The notes: generated by a model from the letters alone, not told the origin. A stretch of DNA of 64,000 nucleotides from an uncultured Collinsella sp. (GCA_900754745.1 CAAEEB010000096.1:1-64000), one strand, 5' to 3'; positions 15,634-24,587 are shown, numbered from the stretch's first letter. Made by a program: numbers and translations.

Positions 15634-16869
15634 TTGACCGCCGCAACCACGCCTAAAAGTAAGCCAACCGCCGCCGCGCTCTCCCCCGCGCGCACCAAGC
15701 TCTGCCTGGCGCTGCTCGTGCTGTTGGGATTCTCGCTCGGCTGCTCCGAGTTCGTGGTCATCGGCATCGAGAGCGACCTGGCAACGGAACTCGGCATATC
15801 ACTTGCCACTGCGGGCCAGCTCATCAGCGTGTTTGCGCTCGTCTACGCTATCGCGACGCCGGTGCTCGCGCTCAGCACGGGGCGATTCCGCCGCTACCAG
15901 CTGCTCGTGTGCTATAGCGTCGTCTTTGTGCTCGGCAACCTGGTCATGGCGTTGGCCCCCAACTTCCAGGTGCTGTTTATCTCACGCATTGTCCTGGGCT
16001 CTGTCTCGGGTGCGCTGCTCGCCGTGGGCGTGACGTACATCCCTGAGCTGCTATCCCCGCAGCAAACCTCACTTGCCATCTCGGTCGTGTACGGCGCGTT
16101 TTCCGTGGCGATGGTCTTTGTGACCTCGATTGGCAAGTTTGTGGCCGACACACTCGATTGGCACGTGGCCATGTACGGCACGCTGACCTTTGCCGTTTTG
16201 ATCTGTAGCGCGCTCGTGGCGTTTATGCCTCGCGCCGGGCAGACCGATGAGCCCGCCACCTTCCGCGAGCAGGCGGGGCTACTACGCGAGCCGAGTATCA
16301 TCACCGGCATGCTCATCTTCTTGTTTGGCGTGGGCTCGGTCTACGTATTCTACGGCTACGTGACGCCTTATCTGGAGCAGGTGCTGGGCATGGATACCGT
16401 TCAGGCGAGCACCACACTTATGGCCTATGGCGTGTTCTGCCTGATCTCGAACATCCTGGGCGGATGGATCGATGCGCGTTTTGGCATGAAGGCGCTGCTG
16501 GTTACGTTTGTGCTGCAGGCGGCGGCACTGCTCGGGCTGTTTGCCGTGGGCGCCGCCATGCCGCTCGCGCTGGTCTTTGTCTTTAGCCTGGCGATACTCA
16601 TGTACCTGTTCTCGGTCTCATGCATCACGCACTTTATGGACGTGGCACGCAGCCGCCATCCCAAGTCGATGGTACTCGCAAGTTCGGTTGAGCCCATGGC
16701 GTTTAACGTCGGCATCTCGTTTGGCACCGCAGTGGGCGGCGCCGTGGTAAGCAGCATTGGCATTGCGTACGTGGGTGCAGTGGGCGCCGCGTTCTCGCTT
16801 GTGGCCTGGGCGCTCACGCTGGTGACGATTAAGTTGGCTCGCTGGGAGCGCAAGCGGGCGAGGGCGTAG
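15634..16869 (+). CDS. MFS transporter, DHA1-like
   Basis: Proton-driven membrane transporter with about 12 hydrophobic segments, 411 residues. The first segment contains GFSLGCSEFVVIGI, a pattern typical of the AraJ/sugar-efflux and chloramphenicol-resistance-like DHA1 exporters; the loop 2-3 motif is present as LSTGRFRRYQ. I place the start at the TTG at 15634 because GGAG lies 8 bases upstream and no conserved residues precede it; the reading frame stays open further upstream through repeat sequence. A phosphatase gene follows after 51 bp. The substrate is unknown; efflux of a small organic compound is most likely. Confidence 0.85.
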   Translation: MTAATTPKSKPTAAALSPARTKLCLALLVLLGFSLGCSEFVVIGIESDLATELGISLATAGQLISVFALVYAIATPVLALSTGRFRRYQLLVCYSVVFVLGNLVMALAPNFQVLFISRIVLGSVSGALLAVGVTYIPELLSPQQTSLAISVVYGAFSVAMVFVTSIGKFVADTLDWHVAMYGTLTFAVLICSALVAFMPRAGQTDEPATFREQAGLLREPSIITGMLIFLFGVGSVYVFYGYVTPYLEQVLGMDTVQASTTLMAYGVFCLISNILGGWIDARFGMKALLVTFVLQAAALLGLFAVGAAMPLALVFVFSLAILMYLFSVSCITHFMDVARSRHPKSMVLASSVEPMAFNVGISFGTAVGGAVVSSIGIAYVGAVGAAFSLVAWALTLVTIKLARWERKRARA

Positions 16870-16920
16870 GCGTAGGTGCGATACTCGAACTCGATGATGG
16901 CGATCGAAAGGAAACCGCAT

Positions 16921-17367
16921 ATGCAACGCGTACTGTTTATCTGCTATGGGAACATCTGCCGCTCGACGATGGCCGAGTCGGTGTTTACCGAGCTGGTGCA
17001 CCGCGCCGGGCGCGCGGGCGAGTTTGTCATTGATTCTGCCGCGACCTCGACCGAGGAGATCGGCAACCCGCCGCATCACGGTACTGTTGCCAAGCTACGC
17101 GAGGTTGGGATTCCCGTCGTCGCACATCGCGCACGTCAGGTACGTCGCGCGGAGTATGGCAACTGGGATCACATTGTCTATATGGATGCCGAGAACGCCC
17201 GTGGTCTGCGTCGCATCTTTGGCGACGACCCCGACGGCAAGATCTCGCGCCTGCTCGATTGGACCGAGCGCCCCGGCGACGTGGCCGACCCCTGGTACAC
17301 CGGCAATTTCGATGCCACGTACCGCGACGTGCTCGCCGGCTGCACGGCCATGCTCGAGCAGCTGTAG
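16921..17367 (+). CDS. Low-molecular-weight protein tyrosine phosphatase
   Basis: Cytosolic phosphatase of the LMW-PTP/arsenate reductase fold, 148 residues. The P-loop CYGNICRS (C-x5-R-S) begins at residue 8 and the general-acid aspartate lies in VADPWYTGNFD near 124. GAAAGGA upstream of the ATG at 16921 supports this start over an in-frame ATG 45 bases earlier. In gut actinobacteria such enzymes act on phosphotyrosine, often of polysaccharide kinases, but no capsule genes are near. It may be co-transcribed with the MFS gene. Confidence 0.92.
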   Translation: MQRVLFICYGNICRSTMAESVFTELVHRAGRAGEFVIDSAATSTEEIGNPPHHGTVAKLREVGIPVVAHRARQVRRAEYGNWDHIVYMDAENARGLRRIFGDDPDGKISRLLDWTERPGDVADPWYTGNFDATYRDVLAGCTAMLEQL

Positions 17368-17404
17368 ACAAGCGAGGTCGCGGGCCACGTCTTCGGCGCA
17401 AAAT

Positions 17405-17497
17405 GAGCGTGGATAATCTCCCGCATACAAATTGAGTGTGGACAATCTCCCACTTTGAGCGCTCAAGTACGCTCTAAACGGGAGAAAATCCACGCTC
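17405..17497. repeat. Inverted repeat with an extra direct copy
   Basis: GAGCGTGGATAATCTCCC (17405-17422) pairs with GGGAGAAAATCCACGCTC (17480-17497); a second direct copy, GAGTGTGGACAATCTCCC, lies at 17434-17451. Two alternative hairpins are therefore possible between the convergent phosphatase and TIGR04076 genes. Confidence 0.75.
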
Positions 17498-17499
17498 GA

Positions 17500-17829
17500 T
17501 TACTCGTCGACGATCTCGGCAAGCCAGACGTTCAGTGTATCGACCTCGGGGCAGCAGAACTTTGCCGTGCCGGGCTCGTTGCCAGGCACGGTCCCGCCAT
17601 AGCGCAGGATATCGATATAGGGAAAGCCCACGTGGCAGGCCATGGCGCACATCTTGCCGCGATCGCGATCGAAGTCGAAGACATCGCCCGGCTTGTGCCC
17701 GTGGTGACAACGGCACGCACCCAGCTGGTCCACGCAGCTAATACGGATACGCGGACGCTTGCCACGCGGCGCGCCGAGCGGCCTGTTCTCGCCCGCTGCC
17801 TCGGTGCTGCTCTCGTCGGCGTTACTCAT
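17500..17829 (-). CDS. TIGR04076-like small cysteine-rich protein
   Basis: A 109-residue protein. After a charged leader the core reads RIRISCVD, CRCHHGHKPGDVFDFD, CAMACHVGFPYIDILRYGG and FCCPEVDTLNVWL, the cysteine/histidine spacing of the TIGR04076 family, whose function is not known; metal binding is plausible. Its ATG overlaps the stop of the pyridoxal kinase gene (ATGAGTAA at 17822-17829), so translation is coupled. A longer in-frame reading through the kinase gene is not supported. The pairing may mean that it works with the kinase, but I have no direct evidence. Confidence 0.8.
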   Translation of the reverse strand: MSNADESSTEAAGENRPLGAPRGKRPRIRISCVDQLGACRCHHGHKPGDVFDFDRDRGKMCAMACHVGFPYIDILRYGGTVPGNEPGTAKFCCPEVDTLNVWLAEIVDE

Positions 17830-18646
17830 GGTCAACCACATCCAGGCAGGCCTCGATGGGAAGGCCGGCCGACTTGTCCTCTTGGTCGGCATTGCGCTCG
17901 ATAAGCTCAGCCACCACACGCATGGCATCGGACGTCGCGCACTGCAGACTCCAGCCTGCCATAACGCGGCCGACGAGCACCGCCGAGAACGTGTCGCCCG
18001 TGCCCGGGAAATAGACCGGAATGAGCTCAAAGGGAATCGTAAAGTACTCCCCCGCCACATGGTCGTAACCGATAACCGCGTTCGTGCCATTGACTACGGC
18101 GCTCGTAATGACCACCGACTTGGCACCCAGCTCGCGCACGGCGTCCACAAGGGCGCGGGCCTCATCGGGCGTGATTTGCTCGACGATAGGCGTGTCGGTG
18201 AGCAAACAGGCCTCGGTGTAGTTGGGAACCGCGTAGTCGGCGCACTCGAGCAGGTGCCGCATAAGGCCAATCGTGGACTCGGGCACGCCCGCATAGAGCT
18301 TGCCGTTGTCGCCCATGATGGGGTCGACGAACACCTTGGTGCCCTTTTGCGCACGGCGGTGGCAAAAGTCCGAGATGATGCGCGTCTCTTCCTCGGTCAC
18401 GATAAAGCCGGTCGAGATGGCGTCGAATTCAAAGCCGAGCTCTTCCCAGATAGCGAGGCTTTGGCGCACGTACTCGGTGGTGTCGTGGATGTAGAACTTG
18501 GGGTAGTTGAGCGTGTCGGAAACGAGCGCCGTCGGCAGGTTATGGATACGGTAGCCCATGTGCGACAGCACCGGCAGCATGGCGGAAAGCGCAACCTTGC
18601 CGTAGCCGCACATGTCGTTGATCAGCAGCAGCTGAGTGTTCTTCAT
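17822..18646 (-). CDS. PfkB-type pyridoxal/pyridoxamine kinase
   Basis: Phosphorylates B6 vitamers (PL, PN, PM) to the 5'-phosphates; 274 residues. Recognised by the N-terminal LLINDMCGYGKVALSAMLPVLSHMG, the FVDPIMGDNGKLY block and the anion hole/catalytic Asp in FPGTGDTFSAVLVG. It follows the ThiD/PdxK-like branch of the ribokinase superfamily; PdxY-like or thiamine-precursor kinases are alternatives, but PFVDP-type blocks favour pyridoxal kinase. GGGGGA precedes the ATG at 18646; an upstream in-frame start lacks a site. It is coupled to the TIGR04076 gene. Confidence 0.85.
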   Translation of the reverse strand: MKNTQLLLINDMCGYGKVALSAMLPVLSHMGYRIHNLPTALVSDTLNYPKFYIHDTTEYVRQSLAIWEELGFEFDAISTGFIVTEEETRIISDFCHRRAQKGTKVFVDPIMGDNGKLYAGVPESTIGLMRHLLECADYAVPNYTEACLLTDTPIVEQITPDEARALVDAVRELGAKSVVITSAVVNGTNAVIGYDHVAGEYFTIPFELIPVYFPGTGDTFSAVLVGRVMAGWSLQCATSDAMRVVAELIERNADQEDKSAGLPIEACLDVVDHE

Positions 18647-18779
18647 GAGTGTCCCCCTTGGTTCGGGCGCGGCGCAACGGCGCCACAGTGCAACTAAGTG
18701 TAGCGCAGGGAGCACGGCAGGCGGGCGCTGGCGCCGTGGAGGTCGATTTGTTGCGGAAAGGTTACGGGAAGGAGGAAGT

Positions 18780-18835
18780 TAGTCATTAGGGACGTTCTTA
18801 AATGACTAGTCAAACAAGAACGTCCCCAACGACTA
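18780..18835. repeat. Palindromic repeat, family C copy 2
   Basis: Second copy of the 56-bp palindrome seen at 1414-1469, here centred on TGACTAGTCA with GTTGGGGACGTTCT in the arm. It lies in the 390-bp gap at 18647-19036 between divergent genes. Confidence 0.75.
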
Positions 18836-18870
18836 TCTTGACCTTCTGGTCATGCCGCCGAAGTTGAAAG

Positions 18871-18938
18871 GCAGATTGCCGCTCTGGCGGGTTTGCAGCG
18901 TCGAGCGGTTACGGCGTTTGGCAAAACGCCGTAACTTA
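18871..18938. repeat. Family D repeat ending in terminator-like hairpin
   Basis: About 68 bp nearly identical to 72-140: CAGATTGCCGCT, then GTTTGCAGCGTCG, then the GTTACGGCGTTT hairpin. This copy lacks the outer arm and TTCG hairpin found at 1-71. Confidence 0.8.
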
Positions 18939-18952
18939 ATAAGTTTGGTACC

Positions 18953-18988
18953 TTGACAATCAATCTATGCGCTCCTAAATTGGTTAGG
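18953..18988 (+). promoter_or_regulatory. marR-ABC operon promoter with overlapping palindromic operator
   Basis: A -35 box TTGACA (18953-18958), 17-bp spacer and -10 box TAAATT (18976-18981). The palindrome CCTAA-ATTGG-TTAGG (18974-18988) covers the -10, and a half-site CCTAACTAAAG follows near 19007. This is the layout expected for MarR autorepression. Confidence 0.75.
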
Positions 18989-19036
18989 CACAAAACAATT
19001 CCACTACCTAACTAAAGAAAGGAGCGAAGCTTAGAT

Positions 19037-19540
19037 ATGTGTGTTGAACCACTCGTCTATCCGCACGAGCCCGGCGGTGACCCGTCGCAACCGGTAGACA
19101 TACCCGAAGCGGTCAGCGCCGAAGACAAACTCGCCAAGCGCATCCTGAGTGGCCTGGGCTTTTGCGGCCATTACATGCATTTTCATGGCGGAGGCGTGTC
19201 CGGCAAGGCGCCCATCATCTGCCTGCTGGCCAAGCAGCCCGGCGGCGAGATGTCGCAGCAGGAACTCGGCATGCATTTTGACCTCAAGCCGGGGTCGCTT
19301 TCCGAGATCCTGTCCAAGCTCGAGGTCAACGGTCTCATCGAGCGCAGCCGTAACCCCAAGGATCGACGGCAACTCACCATTCGCCTGACCGAAACCGGCC
19401 GGGAAAACGCCCGCATCGACCAGGCGGCCCGCATCCGCTTTAGAGAACGGGCCTTTAGTGCCCTCACCCACGACGAGCGCGAAGACCTCGCCGAAATGCT
19501 CGAGAAAATCCGTGTAACCTGGGAGGAACTGGATGATTAA
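19037..19540 (+). CDS. MarR family transcriptional regulator
   Basis: Winged-helix regulator, 167 residues. The DNA-binding part reads KAPIICLLAKQPGGEMSQQE, LKPGSLSEILSKLEVNGLIER and SRNPKDRRQLTIRLTETGR, the last being the MarR wing. Helices at both ends would form the dimer. The N-terminal ~35 residues are an unusual extension. It overlaps the next gene by 8 bp (ATGATTAA), so regulator and exporter are translated together. It probably represses its own operon at the palindrome over the -10 box and responds to the compound exported. Confidence 0.92.
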   Translation: MCVEPLVYPHEPGGDPSQPVDIPEAVSAEDKLAKRILSGLGFCGHYMHFHGGGVSGKAPIICLLAKQPGGEMSQQELGMHFDLKPGSLSEILSKLEVNGLIERSRNPKDRRQLTIRLTETGRENARIDQAARIRFRERAFSALTHDEREDLAEMLEKIRVTWEELDD

Positions 19541-21329
19541 AACCCTCATGGGCAGCATCCGCGACTATATGAAAGTCACCGTTGCCACGCCATTGCTCGT
19601 GCTTGGCGAGGTGCTCTGCGAGATGCTGATTCCATTTATCACCGCCAACCTGATCGACGCCATCAAAGACGGCACCACCGTAGCCGAGATGCTTCCCACC
19701 GCGGGCTTTTTGGTGCTCATCGCGCTGACATCGCTGGCTTTTGGCGCCGCTGCCGGCGTCACCTGCAGCCACGCGAGTTGCGGCTTCGCCAAGAACCTGC
19801 GTCACGACCTGTTCTACAAAATCCAGACGTTCAGCTTTGCCAACATCGATGAGTTCTCGAGCTCCTCGCTTGTCACGCGCCTGACCACCGACATCAACAA
19901 CGTGCAGCAGGCCTTTATGATGATCATCCGTATCGCCGTGCGTGCGCCGCTGGTATTGATCTTCGCCTTTACCATGGCGTTTATCATGGGCGGCAGCGTT
20001 GCCATGGTCTACCTGGTCATCATTCCGCTGCTGGGCTTTGGACTGTTCTTTATCATCTTTAAGGTACGCCCCATCTTCTCGCGCGTGTTCCACAAGTACG
20101 ACGCCCTTAACGAGTCCGTCGAGGAAAACGTCACCGGCATGCGCGTGGTCAAGAGCTACGTGCGCGAAGACTTTGAGAAGGAGAAGTTCGCCACCGCCGC
20201 GCGCGACGTCCAGATGGACTTCACCCGCGCCGAGAAGCTGCTCGCCTTTAACAACCCCATGATGAACATCTGCGTCAACGGCGCATTTGTCGTCATCATC
20301 TACCTGGGATCCAAGCTCATCATCACGAGCCAGGGCACGCTGTTCGACGTGGGCCAGCTCTCCTCGATCTTTACCTATGGCTTCCAAATCCTCATGAGCC
20401 TGATGCAGCTGTCGATGATCTTTGTCATGGTGACCATGGCCGACGAATCGGCGCACCGCATTACCGAGGTGCTGGCCGCCGAGCCCACGATCGCCGATCC
20501 CGCCGAGCCCGTGCTCGAGGTTGTCGACGGTTCCATCGACTTTGACCACGTGAGCTTTAAGTATTCCGCGCATGCGAAACGCCAGGCGCTCGACGATATC
20601 GACCTGCACATTAAGAGCGGCGAGACCATCGGCATCATCGGCGGTACCGGCTCGGCCAAGTCCACGCTCGTAAACCTCATCGCCCGCCTGTACGACGCCA
20701 CCGAGGGCACCGTGCGCGTGGGTGGCATGGACGTGCGCGACTATGACCTGGACGCGCTGCGCCACCAAGTGGCCATGGTGTTGCAGAAAAACGTGCTGTT
20801 TAGCGGAACCATCGCCGAGAACCTGCGCTGGGGCGACCCGAACGCCACCGACGAGGAAGTCCGCGAGGCGGCACATCTGGCCTGCGCCGACGAGTTTGTC
20901 GACGGCTTCCCCAAAGGCTATGACACCTGGATCGAGCAGGGCGGCTCCAATGTTTCCGGCGGTCAGAAGCAGCGCCTGTGCATTGCGCGCGCCCTGCTGC
21001 GTCGCCCCAAGATCTTGATCCTGGACGACTCCACCAGCGCCGTCGACACCAAGACCGACGCCAAGATCCGCGCAGGGTTGGCAAGCTATCTGCCCAACAC
21101 GACCAAGCTCATCATCGCCCAGCGCATTAGCTCCGTGCAGGACGCAGACCGCATCATCGTCATGGAGGGTGGCCGCATCGCGCAGATCGGCAACCATGAT
21201 GAGCTGCTTAAGACGAGCGAGATCTACCGCGAGACCTTTACCTCGCAGAACAAGATGTCTGCCGAGGCCGACACCGAGGTATCCGTACCGCAAGCTCAAA
21301 CCCAGGAAGGAGGCGAGGCACATGAGTAA
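19533..21329 (+). CDS. ABC exporter half-transporter, degenerate-site subunit
   Basis: Membrane domain with six helices fused to an ATPase, 598 residues, one half of a heterodimeric type IV exporter with the next gene. The signature is VSGGQKQR. Walker B ends ILILDDSTSAVD with Asp in place of the catalytic Glu, as in the degenerate site of TM287/288-like dimers. Walker A reads GGTGSAKST, in which the last Gly of GxxGxGKST is Ala, an unusual change. The switch His position reads IAQRIS, also degenerate. Thus this half probably binds but does not hydrolyse ATP. Substrate may be a drug, peptide or lipid. Confidence 0.92.
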   Translation: MIKTLMGSIRDYMKVTVATPLLVLGEVLCEMLIPFITANLIDAIKDGTTVAEMLPTAGFLVLIALTSLAFGAAAGVTCSHASCGFAKNLRHDLFYKIQTFSFANIDEFSSSSLVTRLTTDINNVQQAFMMIIRIAVRAPLVLIFAFTMAFIMGGSVAMVYLVIIPLLGFGLFFIIFKVRPIFSRVFHKYDALNESVEENVTGMRVVKSYVREDFEKEKFATAARDVQMDFTRAEKLLAFNNPMMNICVNGAFVVIIYLGSKLIITSQGTLFDVGQLSSIFTYGFQILMSLMQLSMIFVMVTMADESAHRITEVLAAEPTIADPAEPVLEVVDGSIDFDHVSFKYSAHAKRQALDDIDLHIKSGETIGIIGGTGSAKSTLVNLIARLYDATEGTVRVGGMDVRDYDLDALRHQVAMVLQKNVLFSGTIAENLRWGDPNATDEEVREAAHLACADEFVDGFPKGYDTWIEQGGSNVSGGQKQRLCIARALLRRPKILILDDSTSAVDTKTDAKIRAGLASYLPNTTKLIIAQRISSVQDADRIIVMEGGRIAQIGNHDELLKTSEIYRETFTSQNKMSAEADTEVSVPQAQTQEGGEAHE

Positions 21330-23241
21330 GGCAACGACCGCCGAGCGCGCGCTCAACCGCAAGGGTGGCACCATGTCGCGCCTCATCAAGACGCTCTTTG
21401 GCTTCTACCCCGTGCTTTTGCCCCTCGTCGTCGTCGGCGTGGTGCTCTGCGCCATCATCAACTCCATCGGCGCGACCTTCCTTCAGAGCGCCCTGCAGAT
21501 TATTAGCGAATCGTGGCAGTCGGGCGATTGGGAAGCCGCGCAGCCCAAGATCGAACAGCTCGTGACCACCCTCGCCTGCATCTACGGCATCGGCATCCTG
21601 TCTTCGCTCTTCTGGAACCGCGCCATGGCCATCGTCACGCAGGGCTCGCTCGAGAAGCTGCGCGAGAAGATGTTCAACCGCATGCAGGACCTGCCGATTC
21701 GCTACTTCGACACGCACCAGCGCGGCGACATCATGAGCCACTACACCAACGACATCGACACGCTGCGCCAGATGATCAGCCAGTCGCTGCCCAACCTGCT
21801 CATGACGACCATCGTCATCGTCACGGTATTCTTTATCATGCTGTACTACAGCGTGTGGATGTGCCTGGTCATTGTGGCCGGCGTCGTCTTTATGACCTTT
21901 ATGACCAAGCTGCTCGGCTCTAACTCCGCGCGTTTCTTTATTGCGCAGCAGACCGAGCTCGGCGTGGTCGAGGGCCATATCGAGGAAGTCATGAACGGCC
22001 AGAAGGTCGTCAAGGCATTCTGCCACGAGTCTGCCGCCGAGGCCGATTTTGACGAGCGCAACGAAAAGCTCTTCGAGGTCTCGCAGAAGGCCAACATGTA
22101 CGCCAACATCCTCATGCCCATCCTTATGAACCTGGGCAACCTGCTCTACGTGCTGGTGGCCCTTGCCGGCGGCATTTTCCTGGCGCTGGGCGTGCCCAAC
22201 CTGAGCATCTCGGGCATGACGCTGTCCATCGCCGTCGTGGTGCCGTTCCTCAACATGACCAAGCAGTTCTGCGGACAGATCGGTCAGATCTCGCAGCAGA
22301 TCAACGCCGTGGTCATGGGTCTCGCCGGCGCCGACCGCATCTTTGAGCTCATCGACGAGAAGCCCGAAGCCGACGAAGGCTATGTGACGCTCGTCAACGC
22401 GCAGGTCAACCCCGATACCTGGCAGCTCGAGGAGGCCGACCACCACACCGGCATGTGGGCGTGGAAGCATCCGCACCGCGCGACCGGCGAGATCGAGTAC
22501 GTACCGCTGCGCGGCGACCTGGTCATGGACAACGTCGACTTTGGCTACACGCCCGACCACGAGGTGCTGCACGGCGTGTCCGTGTTTGCCAAGCCGGGCC
22601 AGAAGGTCGCGTTTGTCGGTGCCACCGGTGCCGGCAAGACGACCATCACCAACCTCATCAACCGCTTCTATGACATCGCCGACGGCAAGATTCGCTACGA
22701 CGGCATCAACGTCAACAAGATCCGCAAGGCCGATCTGCGCCGCTCGCTGGGCGTCGTGCTGCAGGACGTGAACCTGTTCACCGGCACCGTGATGGATAAC
22801 ATCCGCTACGGCAACCTAGACGCCACCGACGAGGAGTGCATCGCGGCGGCAAAGCTCGCCGGCGCGGACGACTTTATCACCCGCCTGCCCGACGGCTACG
22901 ACACGATGCTCACCGGCAACGGCGCCCAGCTGTCGCAGGGCCAGCGACAGCTGATCTCGATCGCACGCGCCGCCGTCGCCGATCCGCCGGCGATGATTCT
23001 GGACGAGGCCACGTCGAGCATCGATACCCGCACCGAGGCCATCGTGCAGGCAGGCATGGACAAGCTCATGGAGGGTCGCACGACGTTTGTCATCGCGCAC
23101 CGTCTCTCCACCGTGCGCAACTCCGATGCGATCATCTGCCTGGACCACGGCCGCATCATCGAGCGCGGCAACCACGATGAGCTGATCGCCAAGCGCGGCT
23201 ACTACTACCAGCTCTACACCGGAGCGTTTGAGCTGGAGTAG
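21322..23241 (+). CDS. ABC exporter half-transporter, catalytic subunit
   Basis: Partner of the preceding gene, 639 residues, starting at the ATG that overlaps its stop (ATGAGTAA) after AGGAAGGAGG. Six membrane helices lead to an ATPase with Walker A GATGAGKTT, signature LSQGQRQL, canonical Walker B MILDEATSSID and switch histidine IAHRLS. An insertion of about 60 residues (near VTLVNAQVNPDTWQLEEADHH) separates the membrane part from the ATPase, a feature of some Firmicute/Coriobacterial multidrug exporters. The pair should form one consensus and one degenerate ATP site. Confidence 0.93.
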   Translation: MSKATTAERALNRKGGTMSRLIKTLFGFYPVLLPLVVVGVVLCAIINSIGATFLQSALQIISESWQSGDWEAAQPKIEQLVTTLACIYGIGILSSLFWNRAMAIVTQGSLEKLREKMFNRMQDLPIRYFDTHQRGDIMSHYTNDIDTLRQMISQSLPNLLMTTIVIVTVFFIMLYYSVWMCLVIVAGVVFMTFMTKLLGSNSARFFIAQQTELGVVEGHIEEVMNGQKVVKAFCHESAAEADFDERNEKLFEVSQKANMYANILMPILMNLGNLLYVLVALAGGIFLALGVPNLSISGMTLSIAVVVPFLNMTKQFCGQIGQISQQINAVVMGLAGADRIFELIDEKPEADEGYVTLVNAQVNPDTWQLEEADHHTGMWAWKHPHRATGEIEYVPLRGDLVMDNVDFGYTPDHEVLHGVSVFAKPGQKVAFVGATGAGKTTITNLINRFYDIADGKIRYDGINVNKIRKADLRRSLGVVLQDVNLFTGTVMDNIRYGNLDATDEECIAAAKLAGADDFITRLPDGYDTMLTGNGAQLSQGQRQLISIARAAVADPPAMILDEATSSIDTRTEAIVQAGMDKLMEGRTTFVIAHRLSTVRNSDAIICLDHGRIIERGNHDELIAKRGYYYQLYTGAFELE

Positions 23242-23267
23242 CTCAAAACAGCCCCAACGCTCCCAAC

Positions 23268-23371
23268 GGAGTTCCCCGAGGGAGACGGGGTGTTTACTCC
23301 GTGCTCAAACATTCTCGCTTCGCTGCGAAACTGCGCGCGGAGCAAACACCCCGTCTCCCTCGGGGAACTCC
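23268..23371. repeat. Long-armed inverted repeat, 34-bp arms
   Basis: Arms 23268-23301 and 23338-23371 match at 33 of 34 positions; the arm contains CCCCGAGGGAGACGGGG. The 36-nt interior carries a CGCTTCGCTGCG mini-hairpin. It follows the ABC exporter stop and faces the LysR gene end, so it could terminate both. Confidence 0.9.
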
Positions 23372-23475
23372 TACGCGCAGCCTTTTCTCGCAGCCTAAAA
23401 AGAAGTGGTGAGGCCCTGGCCGTTTGGCCAGGGCCTCATTTTGTAAGGAGTCAAAAAAGTCCCGTTCCAGGTGAG

Positions 23476-24354
23476 CTACTTGAGGAGTTGGGCCATGGCG
23501 TTGACGAATTTTTGGACTTGGAGGGTGGGCTCGAGCGGGTAGTGCAGAAAGACCGGCACCTCGCGGCCGCACAGGAACGGCACGCCCACAAAGGCCGGGT
23601 GCACGCCCGACCATGCGCCGCAGGTGAGCACCGCGTCGCCCTTTTCCTCGGCTTCGTTAAAGAGCGCAAAGTCGAAGCTATCCACATCGATCACGTCCAC
23701 GCCGCCGTCGGCCAAAAGGTCGATGCGCAGGCTGTCCATGGCGTCGTTGCCGTGGCGCAGTACGCGCAGGCGCATGCCCTCCAGGTCGGCAACCGTGATG
23801 CGCGTCTTGCGCGCCAGCGGGCTCGCGCGCGGCACGTCGATATAAAACGGCACGTTAACGATGCGGAGCTTTTGGCAGGCATCGCCCCAGCGTGGGGTCG
23901 AAAAACTCGACTGCACCACATCTACTTCGCGACCAAGGCTGCGCATGACGGATTCGCGCTCGTCATAGAGGTCGCTCACCGGCACGATCTCAAAGCGCAA
24001 CGACGGTTCCAGATCGTGGATGCCCGACCACATCGACAGCGTTTGACGCCCCGGGCACATCATCGACACGCCCAGGCGCACGGCACCGCCATCGCCCGCC
24101 GCGCGTCGGGCACGGCGCAGCGCGTCCTCGGACTGCCGCATGATTGAGCGTGCGTCGTCCACCAGCAGAGCACCCGCCGGCGTCACCTTGACGCCTGAGT
24201 GCGAACGTTCGAACAGTGTGATGCCGAACTCGGCCTCGAAGCCCGACACCTGCTTGACGAGCGCCGGAGTCGACACGCGCAATTTTGCCGCCGCACGCGA
24301 GAAGCTTCCCAGCTCCGCGGCGGCCGATATGGCCTCAAGTCGTCGATCGTACAC
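23476..24354 (-). CDS. LysR family transcriptional regulator
   Basis: Winged-helix regulator, 292 residues, divergent from the SDR/MFS/oxidoreductase operon it probably controls. The N-terminal HTH reads AISAAAELGSFSRAAAKLRVSTPALVKQVSGFE, followed by a linker helix and a periplasmic-binding-like effector domain (VRLGVSMMCPG onwards). I place the start at the GTG at 24354 because GGGAG lies 7 bases upstream; the frame is open 24 codons further with no site. The inducer is unknown, presumably a substrate of the oxidoreductases. Between its start and the operon start lies a 233-bp control region with a palindrome. Confidence 0.9.
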   Translation of the reverse strand: MYDRRLEAISAAAELGSFSRAAAKLRVSTPALVKQVSGFEAEFGITLFERSHSGVKVTPAGALLVDDARSIMRQSEDALRRARRAAGDGGAVRLGVSMMCPGRQTLSMWSGIHDLEPSLRFEIVPVSDLYDERESVMRSLGREVDVVQSSFSTPRWGDACQKLRIVNVPFYIDVPRASPLARKTRITVADLEGMRLRVLRHGNDAMDSLRIDLLADGGVDVIDVDSFDFALFNEAEEKGDAVLTCGAWSGVHPAFVGVPFLCGREVPVFLHYPLEPTLQVQKFVNAMAQLLK

Positions 24355-24452
24355 GTCAATCTCCCGTTTCCAGACGCATGGCAATGAGCTGCCGAAGGTG
24401 GTCGTTTTGGCAGGTCGCACACTCAATTAAGGACACATCGTCTTGCGAGCTA

Positions 24453-24467
24453 TAAACCATTGGTTTA
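24453..24467. promoter_or_regulatory. Candidate LysR binding site
   Basis: Palindrome TAAACCA-T-TGGTTTA in the divergent control region. LysR proteins favour interrupted dyads of this size near promoters. A weak promoter follows toward the operon: TTCACC (24490-24495), 17-bp spacer, TACGAT (24513-24518). Confidence 0.55.
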
Positions 24468-24587
24468 CGCCATTCTAACAAATATGCAATTCACCTGCGC
24501 AAATGCAAAGCATACGATAACCAGCGAAAACCACGTGGGTCGATTAATGGGAGCGGCCCACCGGGAGGCACAAGAAGGGAAGTTCCT

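Noticed and set aside
15473..15646. N-terminal extension of the LpdD-Nudix gene
   Set aside because: It reads through a family A palindrome and lacks a ribosome site; the ATG at 15472 has AGGAG.
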